From assembly GCA_963711725.1 (NCBI GenBank), contig CAVQFO010000020.1, positions 131,856 to 195,855 of the forward strand: a stretch of DNA of 64,000 nt, in the 5' to 3' direction. This stretch comes from CAVQFO01 sp963711725. Lineage in GTDB: Bacteria; Pseudomonadota; Gammaproteobacteria; Nitrococcales; Aquisalimonadaceae. Of the stretch, positions 1 through 11,355 are shown piece after piece. The position numbers and the translations under genes were made by a program. The first letter of the stretch is position 1. Each line of letters opens with the position of its first letter. Below the pieces are notes generated by a model. That model did not search any database and was not told where the DNA came from. It was given only the letters and a program-made list of their open reading frames with translations.

Positions 1-2
1 GC

Positions 3-1152
3 GAGAGTCGAGAGCCCATGCGTGAGCGGATCATTCGGGCTTTGGGCCAGATACTGGACAGTCCGGCGGGCATGCTCTGGAGCCGGGCGGAGGCCGGCGA
101 CTTCAACCGAGTCGCGACTTGGAACATCGGCATGAACGGAACAGCGCGGGAGCCCGGGGATTCACCGTTCATCCGGTTTCTTGAGCAACGCGAGTGGGTT
201 ATCGATCTCAAGGAATTCGAGTCGGAGCCCGAAGCGTACCCGGGCCTGGAGCTCCCGAGTTGGCTTAGCGACTGGAGTCAGGGCAGGGTCGTCATTCCCT
301 TGATGGGGGCCACGCGCCTGGAAGGGGTGGTCGTCCTTGCGGAGCCCCTGGCGCCGCGCTCTCTGAATTGGGAGGACAGGGATCTGCTCAAAACGGCGGG
401 GCGGCAGGCGGCTGGATACATGGCTCTGCTCCAGACCACCGAGGCGTTGATCGACGCCCGGCAGTTCGAGGCATTCAACCGGCTTTCGGCCTATGTGGTC
501 CACGACTTGAAGAATGTCGTGGGGCAGTTGACGCTAGTGACGCGCAATGCGGGCCGACACGGAGATGATCCGGCGTTTATTGCCGACGCGGTTCATACGG
601 TCGAAAACGCTACTGCGAAGGTGCAACGAGTACTTAACGATCTGCGTCATGATCCAGCCCATGAGAAAACGGATGAGCCGGTCAATGTTCATCACGTTCT
701 CCGGACGCTGGCGCGGGCCGCGCGGATCCGCTCTCCCTTGCCGGCTGTGGAAGGAGATCAGGACGTGGCTGTGTTCTGCAGCCGGATTGGCTTGGCCACC
801 GTGGTCGAGCATCTGATCAGCAACGCCCAAGATGCGACGCCGGACGACGGCGAAATCCGCTTGTCCTGCCGGCGGGACGGGGATAGCGTCCTCCTCGAGG
901 TTGCCGACACCGGCGAGGGGATGGATCCTTCCTTTATCCGTGACCGATTGTTCCGCCCTTTTCAGACGACGAAGGGTAATGCCGGCATGGGCATTGGGGT
1001 CTATGAGACCAAGCAGTTCATGGAGCGATTGGGCGGCAGTGTTGAAGTGGAAACCCGCCCCGGTAAGGGGACGACATTTCGACTTCGTTTTCCTGCGCCC
1101 GCGGCTCGGCCGCAGGATATCGGCGGTTCCAGCGTGACTCAGGAGGCGACCA

Positions 1153-1160
<8 letters not shown>
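3..1160 (+). CDS. prsK: XrtA/PEP-CTERM system histidine kinase PrsK (5' end missing)
   Basis: C-terminal 386 residues of a sensor kinase whose frame is open from the window edge, so the N-terminus, expected to be membrane-spanning, lies outside. A GAF-like sensor region is followed by the phospho-acceptor His in VVHDLKN, N-box asparagine in LISNAQDA, G1 box DTGEGMD and G2 box GMGIG, all in normal order for a HisKA/HATPase kinase. It overlaps the next gene, the response regulator, by 8 nt, so the two are translationally coupled. Family knowledge: PrsK pairs with PrsR and sits beside exosortase A exopolysaccharide genes. The signal it senses is unknown. Confidence 0.9.
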
Positions 1161-2517
<1,357 letters not shown>

Positions 2518-2646
2518 TGGCGTTATGGAACCTTTCATGTGTTTGATCAACGTGCGGCGCGAAGAATGTGTTCAACCGCGATGTGCTGGGGATCCGGGCC
2601 TGCGGCGTTGGAGCCACGGAATTGGCCTATATGCTGAGGTGGCACG

Positions 2647-5454
2647 ATGATGGGACCACGGTGCAAAACCAAGTCGAATGGGCGCCTCGCGGTTCGCGGT
2701 GTGGGGCTGATGTTGCTGGTCTTGGCGCTTGCGCTCGCCGGTTGTGGCGATCACAAGACTGCGGCGGATCATGTGGAAAGCGCCAAGCAATATGCCGCCA
2801 AGGGCGACGTCAACTCCGGGATCATCGAACTCAAAAACGCACTCCAGGAAAAGCCTGACGATGGCGCCGCGCGAAAGCTTCTCGGAGAGCTGTACCTGAA
2901 GGCCGGCAATTCGGCAGGGGCCCTCAAGGAGCTCCAGCGTGCTCAGTCTCTCGGGATCTCGCAGGATGAAATCAGACACCCGCTCGCCGAGGCGTTGCTG
3001 ATAAATGGCAAACCTGAAGAGGCTCTGAAAGTGGTCGATGAGGGCCAACCCAAGCCCGAGTCGGAGCTGCTGACTCTCAAGGCGCGGATTGAACTGGCGC
3101 TCGGCCACTCTGGTTCGGCCTGCAAGCTTTTTGATCAGGCCCGGACACTGGATCCGAAATTCATTGCGGCGCACGTTGGGTACGCTGGCTGCGCGGCTCG
3201 CGCGGGTGATCTCGAGACCGCGCGTAGGAGACTCAAGGCAGCATTCGCGGTCGAACCGGACAGTCCGGAAGCTTGGACGTTGCTCGCCAATATCGACGAG
3301 GCCGCTGGGGAGAAAAAAACGGCCGAAGCGGACTACACCAGGGCGTTGAAGGCCAAGCCCGACGGCTTGAGGCCACTGCTGGGCCGCGCCAATCTTCGCC
3401 TCGCACTGAACGATCTGGACGGTGCGGCCGCGGATATCACACAGGCCGGCAAGCTGGCTCCGCATTTCTATCTGACCCGGCAACTTCAGGGTATGCTGGC
3501 TTTCAGGCAAGGTCGATACGATGATGCGGCCCCCGAGTTTCAGGAAGTTCGCAACTTGGCACCCGGCTATGCTCCGGCAATGCTCTGGCTGGGAATGACC
3601 CAATACGAGCAGGGCAATTACCAGTTGGCGCGGGACCAACTCAACGACTATCTGCGACGCGTTCCGGATTCCGATCCGGCCCGAATGATGCTGATCTCCG
3701 TGGATGCCAAGCTGGGCGGGTCCAAGCAGGTTCTCGAAGGCCTGAAGGCGCTGGGGGACGAGCCAACGAAGAACCCGAGACTGCTCGCCATGCTCGGCGA
3801 GGCCTCGCTTCGGTCCGGAGATCCCCGTCTGGGCCTGTCCTACATGACCAGTGCCGCCCGGGCGGATCCGGAGAACGACTCCATTCATCTCGCCCTGGCG
3901 TCCGCGCTGATGCAATCAGGGGATGTCGATCAGGCCGTCAAGGAACTGGAGCTGACGAGCAAGAGAAACGCCAAGGATATCCGGGCGGACGTGGCACTGG
4001 TGAAGCTCCAGATGAACCAGGGCAAGTTCGGCGAGGCACTCAAGGCCGTGGACGCGCTCGCGAAGAAGCTCCCAGCCGACAGCCCCGTCCCCAACCTCCT
4101 CAGAGGCATGGTGCATTTCAACCAGCATGATCGCAACGGCGCGCGCGATGCCTTCCGAGACGTGCTCAAATCGGATCCCGGCAACCCGACTGCCAGCCAG
4201 GGCCTCGCGCTGCTCGCGATACAGGTCGACGACTGGGCCGGCGCTCGCAAGTACTACGAAGCGGTACTGGACAAGCACGAAGACAATGCGACGGCGCTGG
4301 TCGGGCTGGGCGGCATTGCTCTCCACAACGGTGACAGGAAGAAGGCGCGGGATTACCTGGAGCACGCGGTAAGGGCGAGCCCGAAATCGTTGCGCCCGGT
4401 ACTGGCACTTGCACGGCTCGAGCTCACGAGCGGCCAGCCTCAAAGGGTATTGGACGTGACCGGTTCCGCGCTGGACGCGCACCCGGGTGACGCGGCTTTG
4501 CTGCAGCTTCGGGCTGCCGCCTTTGCCGCCCAGCGCGATTGGGTCAAAGCGGGCAACGCCATCGAGCAGATTGTCAAGGCAATGCCGAATTCGGCCGCCG
4601 CTCGTTTCCGGCTTGGCAGGGCCCGGCAGCTCGCCGGCGATCAGGAGGCGGCACGGGCCGCCTACGAAAAAGCCCTCCAGCTCAATCCGAAGCTGAGTGG
4701 GGCGGCGGTGCAACTGGCGCAGATCGACATGTCGGACAAGCGTTACAGCGATGCCGAGCGTCGCGCGAAGTCACTTATCAAGGCGGCGCCCGATCAGCCC
4801 GACGGCTATATTCTTCATGCGCAAGTCCTGGCGAAGGAGAACAAGATCAGTGATGCGGACCAGGTGCTTGAAGCCGCACGGAAGCGTCTGCCGGACTCGG
4901 CGCCGCTACAGTATGCTTCCGCTCGGCTAATGCTCGCCCAGCAGAGGCCTAAAGAATCTCTGCGGGTTCTCAATCAATGGCTTGAGAAGCACCCGAATGA
5001 CGTCACGGCCCTCACGATGGTGGGGACGCAGTCGGCCATGATCGGAGATGACGCGGGCGCAGCGAGGGCATATCGTAAGGTGTTGAAAAATCGACCCGAT
5101 GATCCGGTCGCCCTCAATAACCTCGCGCTGCTCGTGTCCGACAAGGACCAAGCGATTAAGTATGCCCGGCAGGCTCACCAGCTCCAGCCGGGGAACCCGG
5201 GAATCGCAGACACTCTGGGCTGGCTGCTCGTCCAGCAGGGGCAGGTAAAGGAAGGGTTGCCGCTCGTGCGCCAGGCCCATGAAAAGGCGGCTCAGATCCC
5301 GGCGATTCAGTACCATTATGCTGTTGCGCTTGCGCGTAGTGGCGACAGAGATAACGCACGGAATGTATTGCAGGCGCTGCTCGATCGGAATGTGCGGTTC
5401 AAGGAGGCGGACGAAGCCCGGAAATTGCTCGATTCCTTAGGAGGTAAGCAATGA
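2647..5454 (+). CDS. prsT: XrtA/PEP-CTERM system TPR-repeat lipoprotein PrsT
   Basis: 935 residues. The N-terminus has a basic n-region, a hydrophobic stretch and a lipobox ending LALAGC (Cys33), predicting a lipoprotein. The rest is an almost unbroken array of tetratricopeptide repeats. Length and repeat content match PrsT, the large TPR protein found next to prsK/prsR in exosortase A loci. It probably acts as an envelope scaffold in polysaccharide or protein export. The start is the first ATG of the pair at 2647/2650. A 129-nt gap separates it from prsR, so it may have its own promoter, but I cannot point to one. Confidence 0.93.
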   Translation: MMGPRCKTKSNGRLAVRGVGLMLLVLALALAGCGDHKTAADHVESAKQYAAKGDVNSGIIELKNALQEKPDDGAARKLLGELYLKAGNSAGALKELQRAQSLGISQDEIRHPLAEALLINGKPEEALKVVDEGQPKPESELLTLKARIELALGHSGSACKLFDQARTLDPKFIAAHVGYAGCAARAGDLETARRRLKAAFAVEPDSPEAWTLLANIDEAAGEKKTAEADYTRALKAKPDGLRPLLGRANLRLALNDLDGAAADITQAGKLAPHFYLTRQLQGMLAFRQGRYDDAAPEFQEVRNLAPGYAPAMLWLGMTQYEQGNYQLARDQLNDYLRRVPDSDPARMMLISVDAKLGGSKQVLEGLKALGDEPTKNPRLLAMLGEASLRSGDPRLGLSYMTSAARADPENDSIHLALASALMQSGDVDQAVKELELTSKRNAKDIRADVALVKLQMNQGKFGEALKAVDALAKKLPADSPVPNLLRGMVHFNQHDRNGARDAFRDVLKSDPGNPTASQGLALLAIQVDDWAGARKYYEAVLDKHEDNATALVGLGGIALHNGDRKKARDYLEHAVRASPKSLRPVLALARLELTSGQPQRVLDVTGSALDAHPGDAALLQLRAAAFAAQRDWVKAGNAIEQIVKAMPNSAAARFRLGRARQLAGDQEAARAAYEKALQLNPKLSGAAVQLAQIDMSDKRYSDAERRAKSLIKAAPDQPDGYILHAQVLAKENKISDADQVLEAARKRLPDSAPLQYASARLMLAQQRPKESLRVLNQWLEKHPNDVTALTMVGTQSAMIGDDAGAARAYRKVLKNRPDDPVALNNLALLVSDKDQAIKYARQAHQLQPGNPGIADTLGWLLVQQGQVKEGLPLVRQAHEKAAQIPAIQYHYAVALARSGDRDNARNVLQALLDRNVRFKEADEARKLLDSLGGKQ

Positions 5455-5547
5455 CGGGTCTCCGCTGCGGGAGAGGCATTAGTGGCAGATCGGGCGGCCG
5501 TGTGAGGCTGGCCGGGCGTTGGTTAAACGTTGTCAGGGGGAAGTGAC

Positions 5548-6171
5548 GTGATCGTTGGCAAGAAAAGACTTTGCATTCACGGGGTGCTGATCGCCGTGGC
5601 ACTGGTGGTTCTGACCGGCTGCAGCACGTATCCGGAAGCGCCGACCCATTTGCGGTCCGATTTCCGGAATCAGTACGTCATCGGCCCGGGTGATTCGCTG
5701 GATGTAGTGGTCTGGGGCAATCCGGACCTATCGAGCGCGGTGGTCGTGGCGCCGGATGGCACCATAACCACGCCACTGGTCGAGGACGTGCCGGTATCGG
5801 GGAAGACGAACGCGCAGGTCGCGCGGGAGATAGAGAAGAACCTTAAGAAATACGTTAAATCTCCAGTAGTCACGGTGCTGCTCACCGGGTTCGTGGGCAC
5901 CTACGACCGACAAATCCGCGTCATCGGCGAGGCGACGAAGCCACAGACGCTCCAATACCGGAAAGGGATGACTGTCATGGACGTCATGATCGCAGTGGGC
6001 GGATTAACGGACTATGCGTCGGGCAACAGCGCTGTCCTGGTTCGCCATGTGGACGGCAAGATGAAGCAGTACAACGTGCGTCTGGATGATCTGCTGCGCG
6101 ACGGCGACATCAGTGCCAATGTTGCCATCGCGCCCGGCGACGTGCTCATTATTCCCGAGTCCTTTTTCTGA
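5548..6171 (+). CDS. XrtA/PEP-CTERM system exopolysaccharide export lipoprotein (Wza/EpsA-type)
   Basis: Periplasmic/outer-membrane polysaccharide export protein, about 207 residues. It has a hydrophobic signal with lipobox VVLTGC, then a Poly_export domain beginning near YVIGPGDSLDVVVWG and an SLBB-type region around the IRVIGEATKPQ stretch. It is shorter than Wza and matches the compact exosortase-associated subfamily. I chose the GTG at 5548 because AGGGGGA lies 6-7 nt upstream. A TTG at 5530 in the same frame would add six residues. It begins the export block, with the chain-length and tyrosine kinase genes next. Confidence 0.9.
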   Translation: MIVGKKRLCIHGVLIAVALVVLTGCSTYPEAPTHLRSDFRNQYVIGPGDSLDVVVWGNPDLSSAVVVAPDGTITTPLVEDVPVSGKTNAQVAREIEKNLKKYVKSPVVTVLLTGFVGTYDRQIRVIGEATKPQTLQYRKGMTVMDVMIAVGGLTDYASGNSAVLVRHVDGKMKQYNVRLDDLLRDGDISANVAIAPGDVLIIPESFF

Positions 6172-6231
6172 CGCGAGTCTCAGGATGTTTTCAGCAAGAA
6201 AGTTTCGCTGGAAGGTAGCGGAGGCAAAGCA

Positions 6232-7783
6232 ATGGATGAATTGATCGCTCAGGGCTTGGCGTATATGCGCGCCACCTGGCGCAGGCGCTGGTATGCGTTG
6301 TTGATCGCATGGGTGATCGCGATCGTTGGATGGGGCTGGGTCTACAGCCTGCCCAACGTCTACAAGGCGTCCGCGCGTGTTTACGTGGATACCAAGTCAT
6401 TGCTGGATCCCCTGCTTCGGGGCCTGACCGTCGAGCCGAATGTGGAGCAGCGCGTGGACATGGTGACGCGCACGCTCCTGAGCCGTCCGAATCTTCAGGA
6501 GGTCGCAAGGCGCAGCGACCTGGATCTCTCGGCCAAGACGCCGGCGAAAATGCAAGCGCTCGTGGACGACCTGGGCAAGAGTATATCCTTGCAGGGCGGA
6601 AACCGGGACAACATCTATACGATTTCCTATGAGTACAAGAAGCCCGCCGTTGCCCGGAAGGTGGTGCAGTCGCTGCTGAACATTTTCATGGAAACCAGCG
6701 TCGGCGGAACCCGGGAGGACATCGACTCCTCTCAGCAGTTCATCGACAAGCAGCTGCAGGCCTACAAGCAGAAGCTGGATGCCCAGGAAGAAAAGATCAA
6801 GAATTTCAAGCAGAACAACTACGGACTGCTTCCCGGTCAGGGAGGCGACTACTTCGACCGGCTTCAGCAGGCCAAGTCGGATCTCGACCAAGCCCGGTTA
6901 CAGCTCAAGGAGGCGGAAAATCGGAAGTCCGTGCTCGAGGCGCGACTCAACGGCAAGCAGCCGGTGCTTCTTGGGTCGCCGAATTCGTCGTCCTCACAAA
7001 GCGATTCCACCGGCGAGCTGCGATGCCCGAATTGCCAAGCTGCAAGCGCAACTGGACCAATTGCGCATGCGCTATACGGACAATCACCCGGACGTGAAAT
7101 CAACGCAGCGTATGATCGCCGATCTCAAGAAACAGCGCGCCGCCCAGCAGAAGGCCATGGGTGTTGGCGACAATCTTGGGCAGTCCGCCGATGCCTTCCG
7201 GGAGCAGTTGAGCGTATCCGTTGCCCAGGCGGAAAGCGACGTGGCTTCGCTCAATGCCCGCGTATCCGCCTATGAGCAGCGCTACAAGGATTTGAAGGCG
7301 CAAGTGGACGAGATCCCCGCCATCGAACAGAGGTACAAGGCGCTCACGCGGGACCAGGCAATTCTCAAGAAGAACTACGAGGAACTGCTGTCGAGACGCG
7401 ACAAGGCCCAGATGTCCAGCAGTGTCCAGGCGGAAACGAAACCGATCGATTTCCGCGTCGTCGACCCGCCGTTTGTTCCCACGAAACCGTCCGGGCCGAA
7501 CCGTGTGCTCCTGGCGACCGGCGTGCTGCTGGCAGCCTTGGCGGCGGGGCTCGGCGTGGCATTCCTGCTCGGGCAGCTCCGCCGGGTCGTGGACAGCCGC
7601 CAGATGCTGGCCGCCTTGAGCCGCCGGCCTTTCCTGGGGACGGTTTCGATGCATGAGTCCGCTCAGCAGGTCCGCAGACGCCGAATGAAGCTGGCGACGT
7701 TCGCCGTATCCGCGGCCGCGCTATTCGCGGTCTACGGAGTGATCGCGGGATATTACTTGCAGCAAGCACTGACAGCGGCGTGA
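6232..7783 (+). CDS. XrtA system polysaccharide chain-length determinant (Wzz-like), frameshifted
   Basis: Inner-membrane Wzz/EpsF-type copolymerase of about 516 residues if read across a frameshift. The first frame (6232-7020) gives transmembrane helix 1 (about residues 21-42), the Wzz domain and the start of a long coiled coil. One extra base near 7021 shifts the frame, and the second frame (7022-7783) continues with KLQAQLDQL, more coiled coil, a C-terminal transmembrane helix and a further hydrophobic segment. Neither half alone is complete, while the joined length is normal for the family. It should set chain length together with the downstream tyrosine autokinase. A sequencing error is the simplest explanation for the break; a recent mutation is possible. 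Confidence 0.85.
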
Positions 7784-7795
7784 TTGGGGGTTGAT

Positions 7796-8683
7796 GTGGA
7801 TACCATAGAAAAGGCACTGCGAAAGTCCGGGGAGCCCGGTTCCGGTTGGCCGCGCGGCGAGCGAGAACGGGACGGCACGCCGCAGCAGGACCCGGCGAAC
7901 GCGGAGGCGCCCCAGGAAACCACGCCCCCGGGGTCGGCGCCGTCCAGCGACAGATACCAGGAGCTCACCGAAGAGCGGCTGCGTCGCAACGGCTTCCTGA
8001 GCCGGCAGGACGAGCGCAGCCAGCTCGCGGAGGAATTCAGGATCATCAAGCGACCGATCCTGGAAAACGCATTCGGTCCGCCTTCGCGACTGATTCCCCA
8101 CGGCAATCTGGTGATGGTGACGAGCGCGGCGCCCAGCGAAGGCAAGACCTATTGCTCCGTCAACTTGGCTTTGAGCATTGCGCGGGAGGTCAACCGCACG
8201 GTCCTTCTGGTCGATGCCGACGTGGCCCGCCCGGCCCTGCCCAGGGCACTCGGTCTGGGTTCCCGCCTGGGCTTGCTGGATGTGCTGCTCGATCAGCGTG
8301 TCTCGCTCCCGGATGTGCTGATCCGGACGAACATCCCCAATTTGGCCGTGCTGCCCTCGGGGGGAAGCCACCGGCTGTCAACCGAGTTGCTGGCCAGCGA
8401 AGGCATGGCTCGTCTGGTTGTGGAAATGTCCGAGCGATATCGGGACCGCATCATCGTGTTCGATTCGCCACCGTTGCTGGCCACGAGCGAGGCCAGCGTT
8501 CTGGCGTCGCATATGGGGCAGGTGCTTCTGGTCGTGGAGTCCGGCCGAACCCCGGCGGCGGCGGTGGGCCGCGCGCTTGAGAAACTGGAACCCTGCGAGG
8601 TAGTGCTGACCGTGTTGAACAAGGCGCGGGGTGGTCCGAGTTCAGAATATGGATATCCGTATTATGGCGGTTATGGTTCGTGA
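7796..8683 (+). CDS. XrtA-associated tyrosine autokinase (BY-kinase domain)
   Basis: Cytoplasmic bacterial tyrosine kinase of about 295 residues, partner of the chain-length determinant. It has Walker A SAAPSEGKT (110-118), Walker A' VLLVDAD (D140, D142) and Walker B IIVFDSPP (D223). The C-terminus is tyrosine-rich (five Tyr between 285 and 293), the usual autophosphorylation cluster. GTG at 7796 is preferred because GGGGG precedes it by 5 nt; an in-frame TTG at 7784 is the longer alternative. It follows the chain-length gene by 12 nt and overlaps the next gene. Confidence 0.92.
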   Translation: MDTIEKALRKSGEPGSGWPRGERERDGTPQQDPANAEAPQETTPPGSAPSSDRYQELTEERLRRNGFLSRQDERSQLAEEFRIIKRPILENAFGPPSRLIPHGNLVMVTSAAPSEGKTYCSVNLALSIAREVNRTVLLVDADVARPALPRALGLGSRLGLLDVLLDQRVSLPDVLIRTNIPNLAVLPSGGSHRLSTELLASEGMARLVVEMSERYRDRIIVFDSPPLLATSEASVLASHMGQVLLVVESGRTPAAAVGRALEKLEPCEVVLTVLNKARGGPSSEYGYPYYGGYGS

Positions 8684-10136
8684 CCCGGGGCGGGAGACCG
8701 CTCAGTGTCTGTCGCTGGCAATTACCTTCTGCGGTGGTGCGATATTCCTGTTGGCGGGGACCAGCGCGTTTGCGCAGGTGACGGTAACGCCGCGTGTGGC
8801 GATGAGCGAAACCTACTCCGACAACGTGCATCTCGAACCGGACGCCACCAAGCAGGCCGACTGGATAACCAGCCTTTCGCCGGGTGTCGATCTCGTGCAG
8901 GAGAGCGCTCGTTCCAGCCTGGATTTGTCCTATACCCTGCAAACCAATTTCTACGCAAGGAACAGCAACAGCTCGAGGGTCTACCATTACCTCCGGGCCA
9001 ACGGCGAGCTGGTCGCGATCAAGAACCATCTGTTCATCGATGCCTCCGCGAACCGCACTCAACAGGCAACCACGCTTGCAGGGCCGCTTGGGATCGACAA
9101 CAGCACCTCGACGGGAAACGTCACCAACGTCACAACGGCGTCGGTGAGCCCTTATCTTAAGTTCAACCTGGGGACGCTTGCCGACTCCGTGGTGCGCGTC
9201 TCCCATGACCGCGTCTATTACGACCAGGGGCAGGCCGACAGCCATTCCAACAGTGCCAGTCTCGACTTGAACAGCGGCCCGGCGTTCCGGCGGCTCTTCT
9301 GGAATGCCCGCGGCTACTATCAGGACATTCGTTCGAGCGGGCCGGACAAGGGCAAGACGTCCCGAGGGGCGCTGACAGTTGGATACCATCTCAGCTACAG
9401 CCTGGCGCCCTTCGTCACGGGCGGCTACGAAAACTACAACTACACGACCACCCGCAGCACCACCGAAGGGCCGTTCTGGGAGGCGGGCTTTCGCTGGACG
9501 CCGTCGCCGAGGACGTCGTTCGAAGCGGCGTACGGGCATCGCTTCTACGGGCGCAACTACAGGCTGGACTTCAAATACCGCCGGCGTCTGAGCCTCTGGC
9601 ACGTCTCGTATAACGAATCGCTGACGTCCGCGCGGCAACTGCTGCTCACCAATGCCGGCCAACTGCCCGTGTATGATCCGAGCTGCCCGCCGAGTCAGAG
9701 CGGTTGTCAGCCGGCTGAGATTATCAATCTGTATGACCAGCAAGTGGTCAACACTTTCTACCTCAACAAGGAGTGGCGGGGTGACGTTACGCTGGACGTG
9801 ACTCGGCGCAGCTCGCTCACGTTCGGCGTGTTCCGGTTGAAGCGGACCCTCGAGCTAAACGGCACCGAAGAGACGCGCTACGGGGGTACCGCCAACTGGC
9901 GTTGGGAATTGAGTCGGCGTTCGCGCTTCAAGCTTTCGGGCGCTTGGTCGCGCAACGAATTCGGGCAGCCGCGTCGCCAAGATAAGCTTTGGAGCGTCGT
10001 GGCGGTCTATGGACACGATCTCGGCAGAAACGCCGACGCTTCCCTGACTTATCGCCACCAGAGCCGATTGTCCAACCAGGCGCTCGCCCAATATGATGAA
10101 AATGCCGTAATCGCCAGCGTTTCGATGCGGTTCTGA
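8673..10136 (+). CDS. TIGR03016-type PEP-CTERM system outer-membrane barrel protein
   Basis: About 487 residues: a signal peptide ending ...GTSAFAQ, then a protein dominated by alternating hydrophobic/polar strands and ending in Phe (SVSMRF), typical of an outer-membrane beta-barrel. In exosortase A loci a barrel of this type follows the tyrosine kinase and is a candidate exopolysaccharide outer-membrane channel. Several starts are possible (GTG 8631, ATG 8649, 8664, 8673). I chose 8673 because it gives a compact signal peptide and weak GGCGG lies just upstream. All of them overlap the kinase gene. Confidence 0.82.
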   Translation: MVRDPGRETAQCLSLAITFCGGAIFLLAGTSAFAQVTVTPRVAMSETYSDNVHLEPDATKQADWITSLSPGVDLVQESARSSLDLSYTLQTNFYARNSNSSRVYHYLRANGELVAIKNHLFIDASANRTQQATTLAGPLGIDNSTSTGNVTNVTTASVSPYLKFNLGTLADSVVRVSHDRVYYDQGQADSHSNSASLDLNSGPAFRRLFWNARGYYQDIRSSGPDKGKTSRGALTVGYHLSYSLAPFVTGGYENYNYTTTRSTTEGPFWEAGFRWTPSPRTSFEAAYGHRFYGRNYRLDFKYRRRLSLWHVSYNESLTSARQLLLTNAGQLPVYDPSCPPSQSGCQPAEIINLYDQQVVNTFYLNKEWRGDVTLDVTRRSSLTFGVFRLKRTLELNGTEETRYGGTANWRWELSRRSRFKLSGAWSRNEFGQPRRQDKLWSVVAVYGHDLGRNADASLTYRHQSRLSNQALAQYDENAVIASVSMRF

Positions 10137-10196
10137 CTACGCCTCCCGGTCGGGGTCGATACCCGCCGCGCGAGGCTGCTCGAAGGATGCCAGGTA

Positions 10197-11354
10197 ATGG
10201 AAGGGATGAACGAGCCCCCGAGATTTCGAATCATCTGTGTGGTGGGTGCCAGACCCAACTTCATGAAAATGGCTCCGCTGATGGCGACCTTCGAGCGCCA
10301 TCAGGGCGTGCTGGAGCCCTGTCTGGTACATACCGGACAACACTATGATGCCCTGATGAACGACGGACACTTCGCCGCCCTGGATCTGCCGCGCCCAGCG
10401 GTGAGTCTCGATGTGGGGTCGGCTGGTCACGCGGTTCAGACAGCCGAAATCATGCGGCGATTCGAGCCGGTGCTGGACGACTTCCGGCCCGATGCGGTTC
10501 TGGTTGTGGGGGATGTCAATTCCACACTAGCTTGCGCCCTGGTCGCGGCCAAGCGGCGGGTGCCGGTTGTCCACGTCGAAGCAGGTTTGCGCAGCTTCGA
10601 CCGAGGCATGCCCGAGGAGATCAACCGCGTTCTTACGGACCAGATCTCCGACCTGCTGTTCACTACCGAAAAGGGCGCGGAGGCGAACCTGGTCCGCGAG
10701 GGTATCCCGGCCGAGCGTGTCCGCTTTGTCGGCAACGTCATGATCGACAGCCTTCGCCGCAATCTCGATCGGGCGGTCCCGGTGTCCGAGACGCTGGAGG
10801 CCGCGGGCCTGTCGGACGCTCCCTTCCCGAATGGCTATGGCGTGCTGACCCTTCATAGGCCGTCCAACGTGGACTCGCCGGAGGTTCTCTCTTCGCTGCT
10901 GACCGCTCTGGGGGATGTGGCCGAGGAGCTGCCGCTGGTCTTTCCCGTGCACCCGCGGACCCGTGCCAGGATCGAGGCATTCGGTTTGGGGTCGCTGCTG
11001 TCGGGGAAGCCCTTTATAGATCTGCCGCCGGTGGATTACCTTCAGATGCTGGGTCTCATGCGGGGAGCGACAATGGTCCTGACCGACTCCGGGGGCATGC
11101 AGGAGGAGACCACCGCCCTGGGGATCCCGTGCCTGACGCTGCGTGACTCAACCGAACGACCCATCACCGTGGAGGAGGGGACGAACACCATGGTGGGTTC
11201 CGATCCGGAACGGATCCGAACAGTCAGCCGGGAGATTCTGGAGACAGGAGGCAAGGCGGGCCGCATCCCTGCATTGTGGGATGGACGCGCGGCCGAGAGG
11301 ATTGCGGACAACCTGATCGAATGGCTCACCAAAACCGCCCGGAAGGTGGCGTGA
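10197..11354 (+). CDS. wecB: UDP-N-acetylglucosamine 2-epimerase (non-hydrolysing)
   Basis: 385 residues, normal for WecB. It interconverts UDP-GlcNAc and UDP-ManNAc in the cytoplasm, supplying a precursor for the exopolysaccharide. Recognisable family motifs are VGARPNFMKMAPL near the N-terminus, GDVNSTLA, HVEAGLRSFDRGMPEE, TLHRPSNVD and DSGGMQEE with the TERP stretch after it. The XrtA-associated ATPase (TIGR03015) that I would expect between the barrel gene and this one is absent; the 60-nt gap cannot hold it. One nucleotide separates it from the deacetylase. Confidence 0.95.
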   Translation: MEGMNEPPRFRIICVVGARPNFMKMAPLMATFERHQGVLEPCLVHTGQHYDALMNDGHFAALDLPRPAVSLDVGSAGHAVQTAEIMRRFEPVLDDFRPDAVLVVGDVNSTLACALVAAKRRVPVVHVEAGLRSFDRGMPEEINRVLTDQISDLLFTTEKGAEANLVREGIPAERVRFVGNVMIDSLRRNLDRAVPVSETLEAAGLSDAPFPNGYGVLTLHRPSNVDSPEVLSSLLTALGDVAEELPLVFPVHPRTRARIEAFGLGSLLSGKPFIDLPPVDYLQMLGLMRGATMVLTDSGGMQEETTALGIPCLTLRDSTERPITVEEGTNTMVGSDPERIRTVSREILETGGKAGRIPALWDGRAAERIADNLIEWLTKTARKVA

Positions 11355-11355
11355 G

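Noticed and set aside
2572..3915. 447-codon open frame antisense to prsT
   Set aside because: Shadow of a GC-rich TPR gene; no recognisable motif, and the sense gene is well supported.
7000..7040. Programmed ribosomal frameshift in the chain-length gene
   Set aside because: No slippery heptamer, stop-dependent shift signal or stimulatory pseudoknot is evident around 7021; an error or mutation is simpler.
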